Assembly: GCA_012840085.1 (NCBI GenBank) | Contig: DUMB01000098.1 | Location: 81,554-145,553, forward strand | From: Clostridiaceae bacterium | GTDB lineage: Bacteria > Bacillota > Clostridia > Acetivibrionales > DUMB01 | Direction: 5' to 3' | Length of the DNA: 64,000 nucleotides | Shown: positions 17,051-28,339 of the stretch, in pieces | Position numbering within the stretch: the first letter of the stretch is position 1 | How the letters are laid out: each line of letters starts with the position of its first letter | The notes under the pieces: model-generated | Told to the model about the DNA's origin: nothing | The model's input: only the letters and a program-made list of their open reading frames with translations | The model's database searches: none | Program-made: the position numbers and the translations under genes

Positions 17051-20000
17051 ATGTCTCGTAGAGGTCGAAAAGCTATAGCACTTATATTAATGCTTGCTAT
17101 AACAATAAGCATGTCAGGAATACCATTAATTGCTTCTGCAGAGGGAACTGAACTTAATATAGAAGGAATAAAGACGACTAGCTCTGTTCTACCCGGAACC
17201 AATGTTGCATTGGCAAGCAATGGTGGTAAAGCAACGGCATCTTCAGAATACAGCAGAGATTTCCCTGCAAGCTCAGTAATAGACGGAGACAGAAAGGGGG
17301 TATATTGGGGACAAGGCGGCGGATGGGCTGACGCTACACCTGATGTATATTCGGACTGGGTACAGATTGATTTTAACGATACTTATACTATTGATACAAT
17401 CAATGTCTTTACACTGCAGGATAACGTAACTATAGTAAATCGCGACATAATAGAGCCTACATTGACTTTGGATTTTTCATTAAATGGAATAACAGACTTT
17501 AACGTACAGTATTGGGATGGCTCATCATGGAAAGATGTTCCCGGAGGGCATGTAACGGATAATATAAACGTATGGAGGCAATTGCGGTTTGCTGCTGTTA
17601 CTACAGACAAGATAAGAGTTGTAGTTAATGCTTCTCTGAATAAATATAGCCGAATTGTAGAAATTGAAGCTTTGACCGAGTCAGAAATGGAAGAACCCGA
17701 ACCCGGCACCAACGTAGCGTTGGTTAGCAATAAGGCAATAGCCACAGCTTCCTCACAGTATAGTGATAATTATCCTGCTGAAGCAGTAATCAACGGGGAG
17801 AGGAAAGGTATTAACTATAATAATGGAGGAGTGTGGATGGATGGAACACCTGGCACATACCCTGACTGGGTTCAGATTGAATTCAACTCCACCTATTCCA
17901 TTAATGCAATTAATGTATATACGGTTCAGGACAACCTGAACAATCCCCAGGAACCATATCTGGAATTGGGCTTTACACAAAATGGAATAACTGAATTTGA
18001 GGTACAGTACTGGAATGGTTCATCCTGGGTAACCATACCGGGAGGAAGCGTTAGTGGAAATGACAAGGTATGGAGAAGATTCAAGTTTGAACCGGTAACA
18101 ACCAATAAAATCAGAGTGCTAATAACCGGTGCAAAAGGGGGATATTGCAGGTTAACGGAGATAGAAGCAATAACACCGGTACCTGACAATATGTTGTCCC
18201 ATACAAGCAAGTTATTCATTCAGAGAGGAATGCAATTTCAGACCAGCATCACAACAGATTTAAGCGGAAGAGAATTCCCAACAGCAGAAGAATGGCTGAA
18301 CTCAGGGTTTAATTCTGCAGCATATTACGAAGAACCTTTCTACAATGCAACTCTTTCCGCAGCAGTACCGGGGCTTCAGTGGAACATTTGCAGATATTAC
18401 GGTACCACCGGGGACGAGGATGCACTTTCGGACTTACAAAGAGCTGATGTTGAAAATTTGGTGTCAATATCCTTCTGTGATGAGGTGGCTTATTCAAAGA
18501 GCCATGAGCAGGCATGCAGGGATTTCTATAAAAAAGTACGTGCCAGATATCCTAATGTTATGTTGCACAATAACCAGATCGGCGGCGGACAGTGGTCAAT
18601 GAGTGAAATGAGAACCTATATCAGAAATGCAAAACCTGATTTTATTACGTTTGACCACTACTACTTTTCTGAAAATGGTTCAGATATAAATATTACAACC
18701 AATATATGCAATTGTACCGCAATGTACAGGAAACTTTCCCTGGAAGGCTGGGATGGAACAGGAGAGCAGCCGATAGGTTTCGGACAATATTTAATAGGTT
18801 TTAAGACAGGCCCCAATCCCTGGGCTACAGGTTGGTATGAGGCAACAGAATCGCAATTGTACGTGGTTCCGTTTATCACTATGACCCTTGGCGGCAAGTG
18901 GATGAGCATGTTCAGATGGGAATTCTACAATGAGAATTATCATGACGGTACAAAGTTCCTGCTCTTTGACCCGGACAGAAATCCAACACGCCATTACTAC
19001 TGGTACTCTGAGATAGGAAAACAGGTAAAGAATCTTGGCACGCATCTTATAAGACTCTACAGCAGCGATGTGCAATTTATACCTGGACAGCATAAGGAGG
19101 GAAGCAGTGTAGTATCAAACGCATTTCCTAATTACATGAGTCATTTTGCTTCCAAAGAGGATTATAACCTGGTAAATGTGACCGCAGTCAATCTGGGAAC
19201 GGAGAATGGCGGTTTGCCCGGCGATGTGATTATTGGTTATTTTGATATACTGCCCGGTGTTGACAGATCATTCTTTACTTGCACAAACCCAAAATACTTT
19301 ATGGTGACCAACGGTCTGAATACCGGAAATGGTAAGAGACCTGAAGAACAGCATGGTTCATGCGAAGAAACAAAACAAAAAATAACCCTTACCTTTGATT
19401 TCAGCACCGGCGGCGATCCTACAAGGCTTAAAAAAGTTAATCGCAATACAGGCGAAGTAGAATCTGTAAGTTTGACTAAAATTTCAGATTCAATTTATAA
19501 ACTGGATTTAATCCTTGGAGGAGGACAGGGAGAACTTCTCTTCTTTGAACATGACGGTGATGCGCCCGAACCATACTTGCCACCGGATCCGCAGCCTATT
19601 ACTCCATCGGAGCCGACACCTGTTGATCCGCCTATTGTTGCGGAATTGCCGACAAATGTTGCGTTAGCGAAACCTTACACAAAATCAATAGCTCCCCATC
19701 CGGCATATCCGGATGCAAATAACAAAAAATCAACGGACGGCATTTTGCAGACCGGAGACAGCTATTCAAACTTATATGGCTACTATATTGACGAAGGCAG
19801 CAGCATAACAGTTGATCTGGTTGTCGATCTGGGTAGTGTAAAGGAAATAAATGAAGTAAGAACTGAATGGTGTAAATTGCAGCGCAACTACGGAGCAGAC
19901 AGGGTAACAGTCTATACCGGCACTGACAACGTTAATTACGAACAGAAGGGAACATCACTAATACCTCCCGGTGGAGACTGGTATGACATTCAGTTTGAGC

Positions 20001-21037
20001 CAACCAATGCAAGATATGTAAAACTGCGCTTTGAAAAAACCAGGTATGAATATAAGGATTGGTTGTTTATCGGAGAAGTTCAGGTATTTTCTCCAACAGA
20101 AGACCAGACACCGGAAACCGTACTTTTGTCACGGGGAAAGCCTTATTCCAAATCACAGGAACCTCATTCGGCATATCCGGATACCAATAATGCCGAGTCC
20201 ACTGACGGACAGCTTGGCGCTCATTATTCTGATGGTAAAGCTTATGGATATCATATTGGTCAAGGGAGCATAGATGTTGATATAACTCTTGATCTGGAGG
20301 GGATACATAATATCAGCAAGGTAAAAGTTTGGGAATATCCAGATAGTGCAAACTACAGACCTGATAGTATTATCATATATACCAGCACGGATAATGTGAA
20401 TTTTGTAAGCCAGGGCACAGTCAGCACAGCGATAGAAGGTTGGTATACTGTCGGGTTTGAACCGATTGATGCCCGGTATGTAAAGGTAAAGTTTGTGAAG
20501 AATGGTGCTGATTATAAAGATTGGTTGTTCATTGATGAAATTGAGGTGTATGGAGAAGAAGGAACAACAGAGCCAAATCCGCCAGATACTATGCTTCTGT
20601 CCTCGGGGAAAAGCTACATAAAGTCAGCAGAACCCCATTCAGCATATCCGGATACCAATAATACTGAGTCTACTGACGGCCAACTCGGCGTTCATTATTC
20701 TGATGGCAAATCTTATGGATATTATGTTGGCCAGGAAAGTATAGAGGTTGATATAACTCTTGACTTAGAATCTGTATACAGTATCAGCAAGGTAAAGGTG
20801 TGGGAGTACCCGGACAGAGCCGGCTACAGACCGGATAGCATTACTGTATATACAAGCACCGATAATGTAAATTTTGTAAGCCAGGGTACAGTCAGCTCAG
20901 CGGTGGAAGGTTGGTATATTGTCGGGTTTGAACCGGTTAATGCGCGATATGTCAAGGTGAAATTCGAGAAGAGTGGCTCTTATTATAGCGATTGGCTGTT
21001 CATTGATGAAATTGAGGTATATGGAACCAGCGCATAA
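17051..21037 (+). CDS. Secreted multi-CBM32 putative glycoside hydrolase
   Basis: The protein has about 1,328 residues and a Sec signal peptide (residues 1-~30, ending SGIPLIASAEG). In order it has two discoidin/CBM32-like domains (~50-205, ~220-378), a ~450-residue putative catalytic module (~380-835), a Pro-rich linker and three more CBM32-like domains (~868-1015, ~1025-1170, ~1180-1328). The catalytic module looks like a TIM barrel with acidic candidates in ISFCDEVAYSK and MFRWEFYNENY, but I cannot place it in a GH family. It has no SLH or sortase anchor, so it is released. The ATG at 17051 has AGGAGG 7 bp upstream; a GTG six bases earlier is too close. Its catalytic module is paralogous to that of the next gene. 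Confidence 0.8.
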   Translation: MSRRGRKAIALILMLAITISMSGIPLIASAEGTELNIEGIKTTSSVLPGTNVALASNGGKATASSEYSRDFPASSVIDGDRKGVYWGQGGGWADATPDVYSDWVQIDFNDTYTIDTINVFTLQDNVTIVNRDIIEPTLTLDFSLNGITDFNVQYWDGSSWKDVPGGHVTDNINVWRQLRFAAVTTDKIRVVVNASLNKYSRIVEIEALTESEMEEPEPGTNVALVSNKAIATASSQYSDNYPAEAVINGERKGINYNNGGVWMDGTPGTYPDWVQIEFNSTYSINAINVYTVQDNLNNPQEPYLELGFTQNGITEFEVQYWNGSSWVTIPGGSVSGNDKVWRRFKFEPVTTNKIRVLITGAKGGYCRLTEIEAITPVPDNMLSHTSKLFIQRGMQFQTSITTDLSGREFPTAEEWLNSGFNSAAYYEEPFYNATLSAAVPGLQWNICRYYGTTGDEDALSDLQRADVENLVSISFCDEVAYSKSHEQACRDFYKKVRARYPNVMLHNNQIGGGQWSMSEMRTYIRNAKPDFITFDHYYFSENGSDINITTNICNCTAMYRKLSLEGWDGTGEQPIGFGQYLIGFKTGPNPWATGWYEATESQLYVVPFITMTLGGKWMSMFRWEFYNENYHDGTKFLLFDPDRNPTRHYYWYSEIGKQVKNLGTHLIRLYSSDVQFIPGQHKEGSSVVSNAFPNYMSHFASKEDYNLVNVTAVNLGTENGGLPGDVIIGYFDILPGVDRSFFTCTNPKYFMVTNGLNTGNGKRPEEQHGSCEETKQKITLTFDFSTGGDPTRLKKVNRNTGEVESVSLTKISDSIYKLDLILGGGQGELLFFEHDGDAPEPYLPPDPQPITPSEPTPVDPPIVAELPTNVALAKPYTKSIAPHPAYPDANNKKSTDGILQTGDSYSNLYGYYIDEGSSITVDLVVDLGSVKEINEVRTEWCKLQRNYGADRVTVYTGTDNVNYEQKGTSLIPPGGDWYDIQFEPTNARYVKLRFEKTRYEYKDWLFIGEVQVFSPTEDQTPETVLLSRGKPYSKSQEPHSAYPDTNNAESTDGQLGAHYSDGKAYGYHIGQGSIDVDITLDLEGIHNISKVKVWEYPDSANYRPDSIIIYTSTDNVNFVSQGTVSTAIEGWYTVGFEPIDARYVKVKFVKNGADYKDWLFIDEIEVYGEEGTTEPNPPDTMLLSSGKSYIKSAEPHSAYPDTNNTESTDGQLGVHYSDGKSYGYYVGQESIEVDITLDLESVYSISKVKVWEYPDRAGYRPDSITVYTSTDNVNFVSQGTVSSAVEGWYIVGFEPVNARYVKVKFEKSGSYYSDWLFIDEIEVYGTSA

Positions 21038-21053
21038 CTGTTCATTTTGGGCT

Positions 21054-21117
21054 CATCTCCATCCAATACAATGGCAGTTGGATTGGACTACAGCGGCATC
21101 AGTATCGGATGGAGATG
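21054..21117. repeat. Long-range hairpin between the two surface-enzyme genes
   Basis: CATCTCCATCC (21054-21064) pairs with GGATGGAGATG (21107-21117) across a 42-base loop. No T-run follows, so read-through into the next gene is likely. Confidence 0.5.
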
Positions 21118-21229
21118 AAGCAGCCAGAGAAATGCCAACCGGTTGAAAACATACAAAATCGTTCAAAAAACCAGTGCACTAAAGATTTTAAATAAAATCT
21201 TAAAATACAACATGGCAGGAGGGAAAGCA

Positions 21230-24200
21230 TTGAATATGAATTTTAAAGGCTACAAAGCAATAGCAGTCATACTGGTACTTGCCATCACAGCAAGTTTGAC
21301 AGGAATGCAGTTGGACACTTTTGCAGACAGTACTATCCCAGCTTACACAGCAACTTATGATGCCAACGGCGAAACTGGCAGTATACCTGCAGAAGCTGAC
21401 AAGACTGAAGGTGAAATCATAATTGCAGATGATGCCAGTGGATTGATATCACCGGATGGTGAGAATTCCGAGGAGGGGAATGCAGAAACCGGCGAAAGCG
21501 GAACAGATTATGTGCCCGTGGATACGGTGACAACTCCTGCAGGCGGTCTGACTTCATATGAAACAACATCATATGAAACAATGGAAGACAAGTCTGCTGA
21601 ATTTGTGCTTTTATCCCGGGGAAAAAGCTATACGAAATCCATAGAACCCAATGCTTCATATCCGGACGCAGGCAATGCCGAGTCAACAAACGGAATAATA
21701 TCCACTCACCATGACGATGGCGGATCATATGGATATCGCAGGGGAACCAGCAGTTTCGATGTTGATATAACAATTGACCTGGAGAATGTATACAATATAA
21801 GTAAAGTTAAGGTACTTAGATACACCTACGGTTATTATCCAAATAAAGTAAAAGTATATACAAGTATTAACAATAAAACTTATACATTCCAGGCTGAATC
21901 AGATACTGCCGCGGGCAGTTGGTTTGAGCTTGATTTTGAGCCGGTAGACGCCAGATATGTAAGAGTGAATATTGAAAAGACCAGCGGAGACGACTGGGTA
22001 TTTATAGACGAGATTGAGGTATACGGTATAAATGAGATAGTTGAGCCAAAGTATGAACTTGTATCTGTTGCACCGGTACGCGACATAAAGGTTGACTATG
22101 GCACCGGCGAAGCTGATGCTTTAGCTGCATTGCCGCCAACCACTACAATAAAGGATGAAGATAACCGGATACATACTGTTAAATTAAACTGGACAATAGA
22201 TGGCTATAACGGTAATGTTGCCGGCAATTACACAGCCACAGGAACATTTGAATTACCTGCCGGAGTTGTTCAGCCTGAACAACCTATCGACCTTAAGGTA
22301 ACATCTACCGTTACAGTGAGGGAAGCATCAGACATTGTTGGTGAAGGAGTGAATGTAGCTCTTGCAAGCAATGGAGGTATTGCGAGTGCATCTTCACAGT
22401 ATAGCAAAAACTACCCCGTGGAAGCTGTAAATGATGGTGACAGAGCGGGTATAGAATGGGAGAACGGCGGAGTCTGGGCGGATGCCACACCGGATGAATA
22501 TCCCGATTGGGTGGAAATCAGCTTTGACAGTATTTATTCCATTGATACGATAAATGTGTTTACGCTGCAAGATGATGTAGACAACATGTGTGAACCTACA
22601 TTGTATATGGACTTTACCAAAAGCGGAATAACCATGTTTGATGTGCAGTACTGGGATATTAACAGCCAGTCATGGAAAATAGTTCCCGGAGGTAAAGTAA
22701 CAGACAATATAAACGTATGGAGGCAATTCAGATTTGCACCGGTTAATACAAACAGGATAAGAGTATTGGTAAAAGGTGCATTGCAACAATTTAGCAGAAT
22801 AGCTGATATAGAGGCTTTTACTGCTGTAAAGCAGGCAGCTGAACCGGAACCTGGTACAAACGTTGCACATTTGAGCAACAGGGCGGTAGCAACCGCGTCT
22901 TCGGAATATAGTGTCGATTATCCTGCCCAGTCAGTAATAGACGGCGACAGGACAGGTTACTATTGGGGTTATGGCGGAGGCTGGATGGATGCTACAGCAG
23001 ACGAATACCCTGATTGGGTACAGATTGAATTCGACTCCGACTATGAAATTGAAGTAATAAATGTCTATACAGTACAGGATAACACATCTGTTGAACCTAC
23101 ACTTGATATGAGGTTTTCAACATATGGAATAAAGGATTTTGATGTACAGTACTGGGATAAATCCAAATCTGAATGGATTACAGTACCCGGCGGAAGTGTG
23201 AGGGGTAATAATAAGGTATGGAACAGGTTTAAATTCGAGCCTGTAACTACAAACAAGATCAGGGTAGTTGTAAACAATGCAGCAGTTAATTTCAGCAGAA
23301 TAGTTGAAATTGAAGCATTGACGCCGATACCTGAAAACATGATGTCTGATACCACCAGGAAATTCATTCACCACGGATATATGTTCCAGACCAGTGTGGC
23401 AACAGATGAAAGCGGAAGACAGTTCCCAACCGCAGAAGAATGGATTAATTCAGGCTTTACATCAGCAACTTATTATGAACCGCCATATTACAACAAGACT
23501 CTCTCAAACTCTGTAGAAGGACTCAAGTGGTCCCTTTGCTACCTGCCCTTTGGAACACCTGCGGCAAAGAGAAGTGATGGATTTTTAAAAGGAGACCAAT
23601 TGGAAGATATTGATAACCTGGTTACATTTTCAATTGGGGACGAGATTTATTACTCGAAAAGATATGAACAAGAGAGCAGGGATATGGCCAAACTTATCCG
23701 TGAGCTCTATCCCAATGTTGTAATTCACAGTAATCAAATCGGCAACTGGTATTCCACCGGAGTTCCACAGTGGACTGAGCATCAGTTAAGAAGCTATATA
23801 CGAAATGCGAAGCCGGACTTCATTGCCTTTGATGATTATTATTTCTGTGAGACAGGATCAGATATAAACATAAACGACCGCATTGTCAGCCAGACAGCCA
23901 TGTATAGGGCACTGTCCCTTGAAGGATGGGATGGAAGCGGAACTCAACCGATTGCTTTTGGCCAGTATATCATTGGCTTTAAGACAGGCAGCACTGTATA
24001 TGCAACCGGATGGTATGAGCCAACTCAGTCGCAACTGTACGCAGTTCCATATATAACTATGGCTCTTGGCGGCAAGTGGCTAAGCATGTTCAGATGGGAG
24101 TTCTATAACGAGCATTATACTGATGGGACAAAGTTCCTCCTCTTTGACAAGGACGGAAATCCTACAAAATTCTATCATTGGTATGCGCAACTTGGAAAAG

Positions 24201-27200
24201 AGGTTAAAAACCTGGGATCACATCTTGTGAGACTTTATAGCAGTGATGCACGTTTCTTGCCGGGAAAACACATGGAAAACGGCAATGTTGTTGAGAATAA
24301 GATGCCCGATTACATCAGCAGGTTTGAAGCAAAAGCTGATTATAACATAAGCAATATCACTGTAACTAATATGGGAACTCAGAATGACGGACTTCCAGGC
24401 GACGTTATTGTTGGATATTTCGATATACTTCCGGGAGTTGACAGGAGCTTCTTTACATCCTCAAGCCCGAAGTACTTTATGGTGGTAAACGGACTTCATA
24501 CAGGAAACGGGTTAAGGCCGGAACAACAGAACGGCATGTGCGGGGATACACAGCAGAAAATTACAATAACCTTTGATTTCAGCACAGGTGGAGATCCTGC
24601 AAAATTGAGAAAAGTAAACCGTGAAACAGGAGCAATCGAGAATGTAGATCTCTCTCATGTAGCAGGATCTGTTTATGAGTTGGAGCTTGTACTCGGCGGA
24701 GGCGAGGGAGAACTCTTCTACTTTGAATATGAAGGAGAATACCCTGAGCCTGTACAGATGCCTGAACCGGCTCCTGCCGCAGTGCCGGCACCTCTGGAAC
24801 AAAGAATGGCACAGGAAAATCTCGCGCTTGGGAAGTCGTACACCAAGTCCAAAGAACCGGCTGCTTCATATCCGGATAAAAATAACTCTGAGTCCACGGA
24901 CGGCATTATTGCAGGAGATTATCAGGACGGTAAATCTTATGGATATAATATAGGCAGCGGAAGTATATCAGTCGATATAGTTATAGATCTGGAAACAGTA
25001 CAGACCATAAACAATGTAAGAGTAAGCAAATGGCAGGGACAATATAATTATGGAGCAGATGAAATAGAGGTATATACAAGTAGCGACAATGTAAACTTTA
25101 CTTTCCAAGGTAAAGGAACATTGGCACCCAGCTTGTGGTATGAAGTATCCTTCAATGATACTGATGCACGTTATGTTAAAGTGACATTCAAAAAGAGCTC
25201 CAGTGACTGGCTGTTTATTGATGAGATACAAGTATTCAAAAAGGATAATGCCGGAGATGCTTATGACGAGACTACAATGATGCCTGAACCTGAACCGGAA
25301 CCTGTACCCGGAGCAAATCTGGCATACGGAAAGACTTACAAAAAGTCTCATGAGCCAAACAGTGCATATCCTGATACAAATAAGTCAGAGTCCACAGACG
25401 GTGTTCTTGCCGGAGATTATCTGGATGGAAAATCATACGGATATAACCTGGGCACTAACAATGTGGATATTACAGTGGATCTTGGTGCAGAAAGACTCAT
25501 TGACAATGTAAAGGTGCATAAATGGGAGGGCGCATATCTGTACGAAATTGATAAGGTTTCGGTATATACGAGTACCGATAATGTAAACTTCACATTTGCA
25601 GGCGCAGCTACAGTACCATCCGGACCTGCTGCCAAGTGGTACGATATAAGCTTTAGCCCGACTAATGCCCGCTATGTCAAGGTGAAGTTTGAAAAGAGAG
25701 GCAATTGGATGTTCGTAGATGAAATCCTGGTATATAATACAGCTGGTTTGCCAACAGGAATAACAATTGCTCCCATGCCAAGTCCTCCTGAAAATACGGA
25801 AAACGTTGCCCTTGGGAAAACATATACGACGAATGAAAAGACAGGCGGTAATCACAGTGATTCGGGCTACGAATTAACCAATGGAATATACGGAGCTGAT
25901 ACACCTAATGACAGCCAGTGGCAGGGCATATTGAACACTTATTACACAAGAATTTTTGATCTTGGATCAAAATACAATATAAGCTATATATCAGCAAACT
26001 TCCTTAAATATGTTGAAAGCGGTATAAATCTTCCTAAAGAAGTGATTTACTCTTATTCAACAGACGGAATTAACTTTGTCAGCCTTGGAAGGGCAAACCT
26101 GTATCCTGGTGCCGGTTCTCTTTCAAGTCCGGACAAGAGTTCGTATAAGTATATAATGCTGCTTGACAGCCCGGAAGTTGCCAGATATGTGAAGATTGAT
26201 GTTATAACAGGAATAGAAGGGGCCTGGACATTTGAAGATGAAGTTGAAATCTGGGGAAGAGAATATGTGCCTCCTAAGTACACCGTAACTTATGACGCTA
26301 ATGGTGGTACAGGCGACGTACCGACAGAGGCTGACAAGATCGAAGGCGAGACCTTCACTGTAGCTGATTCCGGCGGGTTAACACCGCCGGAAGGCAAGAA
26401 GTTCAAGGAGTGGAACACAGCAGCAGACGGAAGCGGAACAAGCTATGCACCAGGAGATACGGTTACAATGCCGGCAAGTGATCTGACATTGTATGCAATA
26501 TGGGAAGTAGTACTTTCAAGCAACAACAACCTGAGTGGATTGACAGTTAGCGAAGGCACACTTACTCCTTACTTTGACGCAGACGTAGTATCATATACAG
26601 TAAGTGTAGGCAACAAAATATCAAGCATTGAGATAACTGCTACTGCTGCAGACAGCAAAGCAACAATAAAGATAGACGGAAATGATGTAACCAGCGGAGT
26701 TGCTAAATCTATAAGCTTAAATATAGGCGATAACATTATCGAAATACTTGTAACAGCAGAGAACGGAAGTGAAAAGATCTATACATTAACAGTGAACAGG
26801 GCAGAGCCAAGTACAGGCGGAGGCATTATTCCTATACCGGTACCGGTCGAGGATCTGGATTCAGATACAGACACAGATACCGATACAGATTCAGCCTATA
26901 ATGCAGTTGTTGACGGAGATACTTCAACTGATAAGATACCGGTTGAAGTTGACAAAGAGAAAGGCAGCGGTATTGTAAGCCTGGATAACGTAACAATTGA
27001 AACACTGTTTGCCAATAGTGACATTGTAAGTATAACCGTACCTTCAGTTGCCGGAATTAATGCATATACTCTGGAAGTACCTGCTTCTGCTTTGACAGGT
27101 AGCATCAAGACAAGAGAATTATCCCTCCGTACGGATGTGGGGAACATAGCAATACCGGATAATATGTTGCAGGATGCCGAAGGAACAGAAGAAAAACGTG

Positions 27201-28069
27201 TTTCTATCACTATAGAAAAATATGATGTGTCTATGTTACCTGATGATATTAAAGAAGCTATTGGTGAACGCCCGGTAGTACAGCTTACTCTCAAGATAGA
27301 CGGTGAGAGGATAGAATGGAGCAATCCTAATGCATCAATAACAGTATCAATACCATATACACCAACAGCTGCCGAGCTTGAAGACCCTGAGCACATAGTG
27401 GTATGGTACATTGACGGAGCAGGCAATGTAATATCAATTCCTTCAGGCAGATATGATGCTGAAACGGGAATGGTTACGTTTACTACCACTCACTTCAGCA
27501 AGTATGCTGTAGCGTTTGTGAAGAAGACCTTTGATGACATTGGAAACTATGCATGGGCTAAGAAAGAAATCGAAGTAATGGCTTCCAAGGGAATAATCAA
27601 TGGTACTTCTGCCACAACCTTCAATCCTTCGGCAGACATTACAAGAGCAGACTTTATAGTAATGCTGGTTAGGGCATTAGGGCTTGATGCCGAGGTAGAT
27701 GACAACTTCTCAGATGTAAATCCGAATGCATACTATGCCAAGCAGGTGGGAATAGCCAGGAAGCTTGGAATAACCAACGGTGTTGGAAACAACGAGTTCA
27801 GGCCTAATGACAAGATAGTAAGGCAGGATATGATGGCACTGATAGACCGTGCATTGAAGGTAGCAGGAAGAAGCCTTGCACAAGGAATAGATGCTGATCT
27901 TGAAGGATTTGCCGATAAGGATATGATAGCTTCATTCGCAAAGGACAGCGTAGCAGCACTTGTAAAGAGCGGAATCGTAAAGGGTGACGGAACAAACATC
28001 AATCCTCTTGGCAATACAACAAGAGCTGAAACAGCAGTTGTAATCTATAGAATCTACAATATGCTCTAA
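21230..28069 (+). CDS. S-layer-anchored giant CBM32-rich putative glycoside hydrolase
   Basis: The protein has about 2,279 residues. A TTG at 21230 has AGGAGGG 6 bp upstream; the ATG at 21236 is the alternative. After a signal peptide come a degenerate Listeria-Bacteroides-type repeat (~37-107), CBM32 (~124-267), a bacterial Ig-like domain (~272-367), two CBM32 (~374-532, ~541-700), the catalytic module (~702-1167, with IGDEIYYSK and MFRWEFYNEHY), three more CBM32-like domains (~1195-1677), a Listeria-Bacteroides repeat (TYDANGGTGDVPTEADK), a cadherin-like beta-sandwich (~1762-1858), an Asp-Thr linker (SDTDTDTDTDS), an unassigned domain and three C-terminal SLH motifs (~2098-2279). SLH motifs bind secondary cell-wall polymer, so the enzyme is displayed on the cell. 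It is the anchored twin of the previous gene. Confidence 0.82.
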   Translation: MNMNFKGYKAIAVILVLAITASLTGMQLDTFADSTIPAYTATYDANGETGSIPAEADKTEGEIIIADDASGLISPDGENSEEGNAETGESGTDYVPVDTVTTPAGGLTSYETTSYETMEDKSAEFVLLSRGKSYTKSIEPNASYPDAGNAESTNGIISTHHDDGGSYGYRRGTSSFDVDITIDLENVYNISKVKVLRYTYGYYPNKVKVYTSINNKTYTFQAESDTAAGSWFELDFEPVDARYVRVNIEKTSGDDWVFIDEIEVYGINEIVEPKYELVSVAPVRDIKVDYGTGEADALAALPPTTTIKDEDNRIHTVKLNWTIDGYNGNVAGNYTATGTFELPAGVVQPEQPIDLKVTSTVTVREASDIVGEGVNVALASNGGIASASSQYSKNYPVEAVNDGDRAGIEWENGGVWADATPDEYPDWVEISFDSIYSIDTINVFTLQDDVDNMCEPTLYMDFTKSGITMFDVQYWDINSQSWKIVPGGKVTDNINVWRQFRFAPVNTNRIRVLVKGALQQFSRIADIEAFTAVKQAAEPEPGTNVAHLSNRAVATASSEYSVDYPAQSVIDGDRTGYYWGYGGGWMDATADEYPDWVQIEFDSDYEIEVINVYTVQDNTSVEPTLDMRFSTYGIKDFDVQYWDKSKSEWITVPGGSVRGNNKVWNRFKFEPVTTNKIRVVVNNAAVNFSRIVEIEALTPIPENMMSDTTRKFIHHGYMFQTSVATDESGRQFPTAEEWINSGFTSATYYEPPYYNKTLSNSVEGLKWSLCYLPFGTPAAKRSDGFLKGDQLEDIDNLVTFSIGDEIYYSKRYEQESRDMAKLIRELYPNVVIHSNQIGNWYSTGVPQWTEHQLRSYIRNAKPDFIAFDDYYFCETGSDININDRIVSQTAMYRALSLEGWDGSGTQPIAFGQYIIGFKTGSTVYATGWYEPTQSQLYAVPYITMALGGKWLSMFRWEFYNEHYTDGTKFLLFDKDGNPTKFYHWYAQLGKEVKNLGSHLVRLYSSDARFLPGKHMENGNVVENKMPDYISRFEAKADYNISNITVTNMGTQNDGLPGDVIVGYFDILPGVDRSFFTSSSPKYFMVVNGLHTGNGLRPEQQNGMCGDTQQKITITFDFSTGGDPAKLRKVNRETGAIENVDLSHVAGSVYELELVLGGGEGELFYFEYEGEYPEPVQMPEPAPAAVPAPLEQRMAQENLALGKSYTKSKEPAASYPDKNNSESTDGIIAGDYQDGKSYGYNIGSGSISVDIVIDLETVQTINNVRVSKWQGQYNYGADEIEVYTSSDNVNFTFQGKGTLAPSLWYEVSFNDTDARYVKVTFKKSSSDWLFIDEIQVFKKDNAGDAYDETTMMPEPEPEPVPGANLAYGKTYKKSHEPNSAYPDTNKSESTDGVLAGDYLDGKSYGYNLGTNNVDITVDLGAERLIDNVKVHKWEGAYLYEIDKVSVYTSTDNVNFTFAGAATVPSGPAAKWYDISFSPTNARYVKVKFEKRGNWMFVDEILVYNTAGLPTGITIAPMPSPPENTENVALGKTYTTNEKTGGNHSDSGYELTNGIYGADTPNDSQWQGILNTYYTRIFDLGSKYNISYISANFLKYVESGINLPKEVIYSYSTDGINFVSLGRANLYPGAGSLSSPDKSSYKYIMLLDSPEVARYVKIDVITGIEGAWTFEDEVEIWGREYVPPKYTVTYDANGGTGDVPTEADKIEGETFTVADSGGLTPPEGKKFKEWNTAADGSGTSYAPGDTVTMPASDLTLYAIWEVVLSSNNNLSGLTVSEGTLTPYFDADVVSYTVSVGNKISSIEITATAADSKATIKIDGNDVTSGVAKSISLNIGDNIIEILVTAENGSEKIYTLTVNRAEPSTGGGIIPIPVPVEDLDSDTDTDTDTDSAYNAVVDGDTSTDKIPVEVDKEKGSGIVSLDNVTIETLFANSDIVSITVPSVAGINAYTLEVPASALTGSIKTRELSLRTDVGNIAIPDNMLQDAEGTEEKRVSITIEKYDVSMLPDDIKEAIGERPVVQLTLKIDGERIEWSNPNASITVSIPYTPTAAELEDPEHIVVWYIDGAGNVISIPSGRYDAETGMVTFTTTHFSKYAVAFVKKTFDDIGNYAWAKKEIEVMASKGIINGTSATTFNPSADITRADFIVMLVRALGLDAEVDDNFSDVNPNAYYAKQVGIARKLGITNGVGNNEFRPNDKIVRQDMMALIDRALKVAGRSLAQGIDADLEGFADKDMIASFAKDSVAALVKSGIVKGDGTNINPLGNTTRAETAVVIYRIYNML

Positions 28070-28081
28070 AATAAATAAGAA

Positions 28082-28131
28082 GCTGCAATAAATACACATT
28101 GAAACACCCATTGAAAAATAGGCATTGCAGC
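28082..28131 (+). terminator. Hairpin after the SLH enzyme gene
   Basis: GCTGCAAT (28082-28089) pairs with ATTGCAGC (28124-28131). A second small stem around 28160-28187 (CGGGGA/TCCCCG) follows. Neither has a clear T-run. Together with the epimerase leader they fill the 270-bp gap. Confidence 0.35.
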
Positions 28132-28339
28132 CAAAAAAGGGGATATGGAGCCAAAAAAACGGGGATTTGACTGCTGTCATGTCCCCGGATTAAAATAAAA
28201 CTCCTACAACAAAATTTACTGCAATATAATGTGTAGCAAATACTTCTGCAAATCCTGTTATAGCAAAAGCTATTGTAATATGTTGTGATTGCATAGCATA
28301 TGAATATTAGCTGCTAATAATTATTGGGAAGGTGAAACA

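Noticed and set aside
26896..27489. Long reverse-strand reading frame of 197 codons inside the SLH enzyme
   Set aside because: It is a low-complexity antisense shadow of a clearly coding region with no ribosome site.
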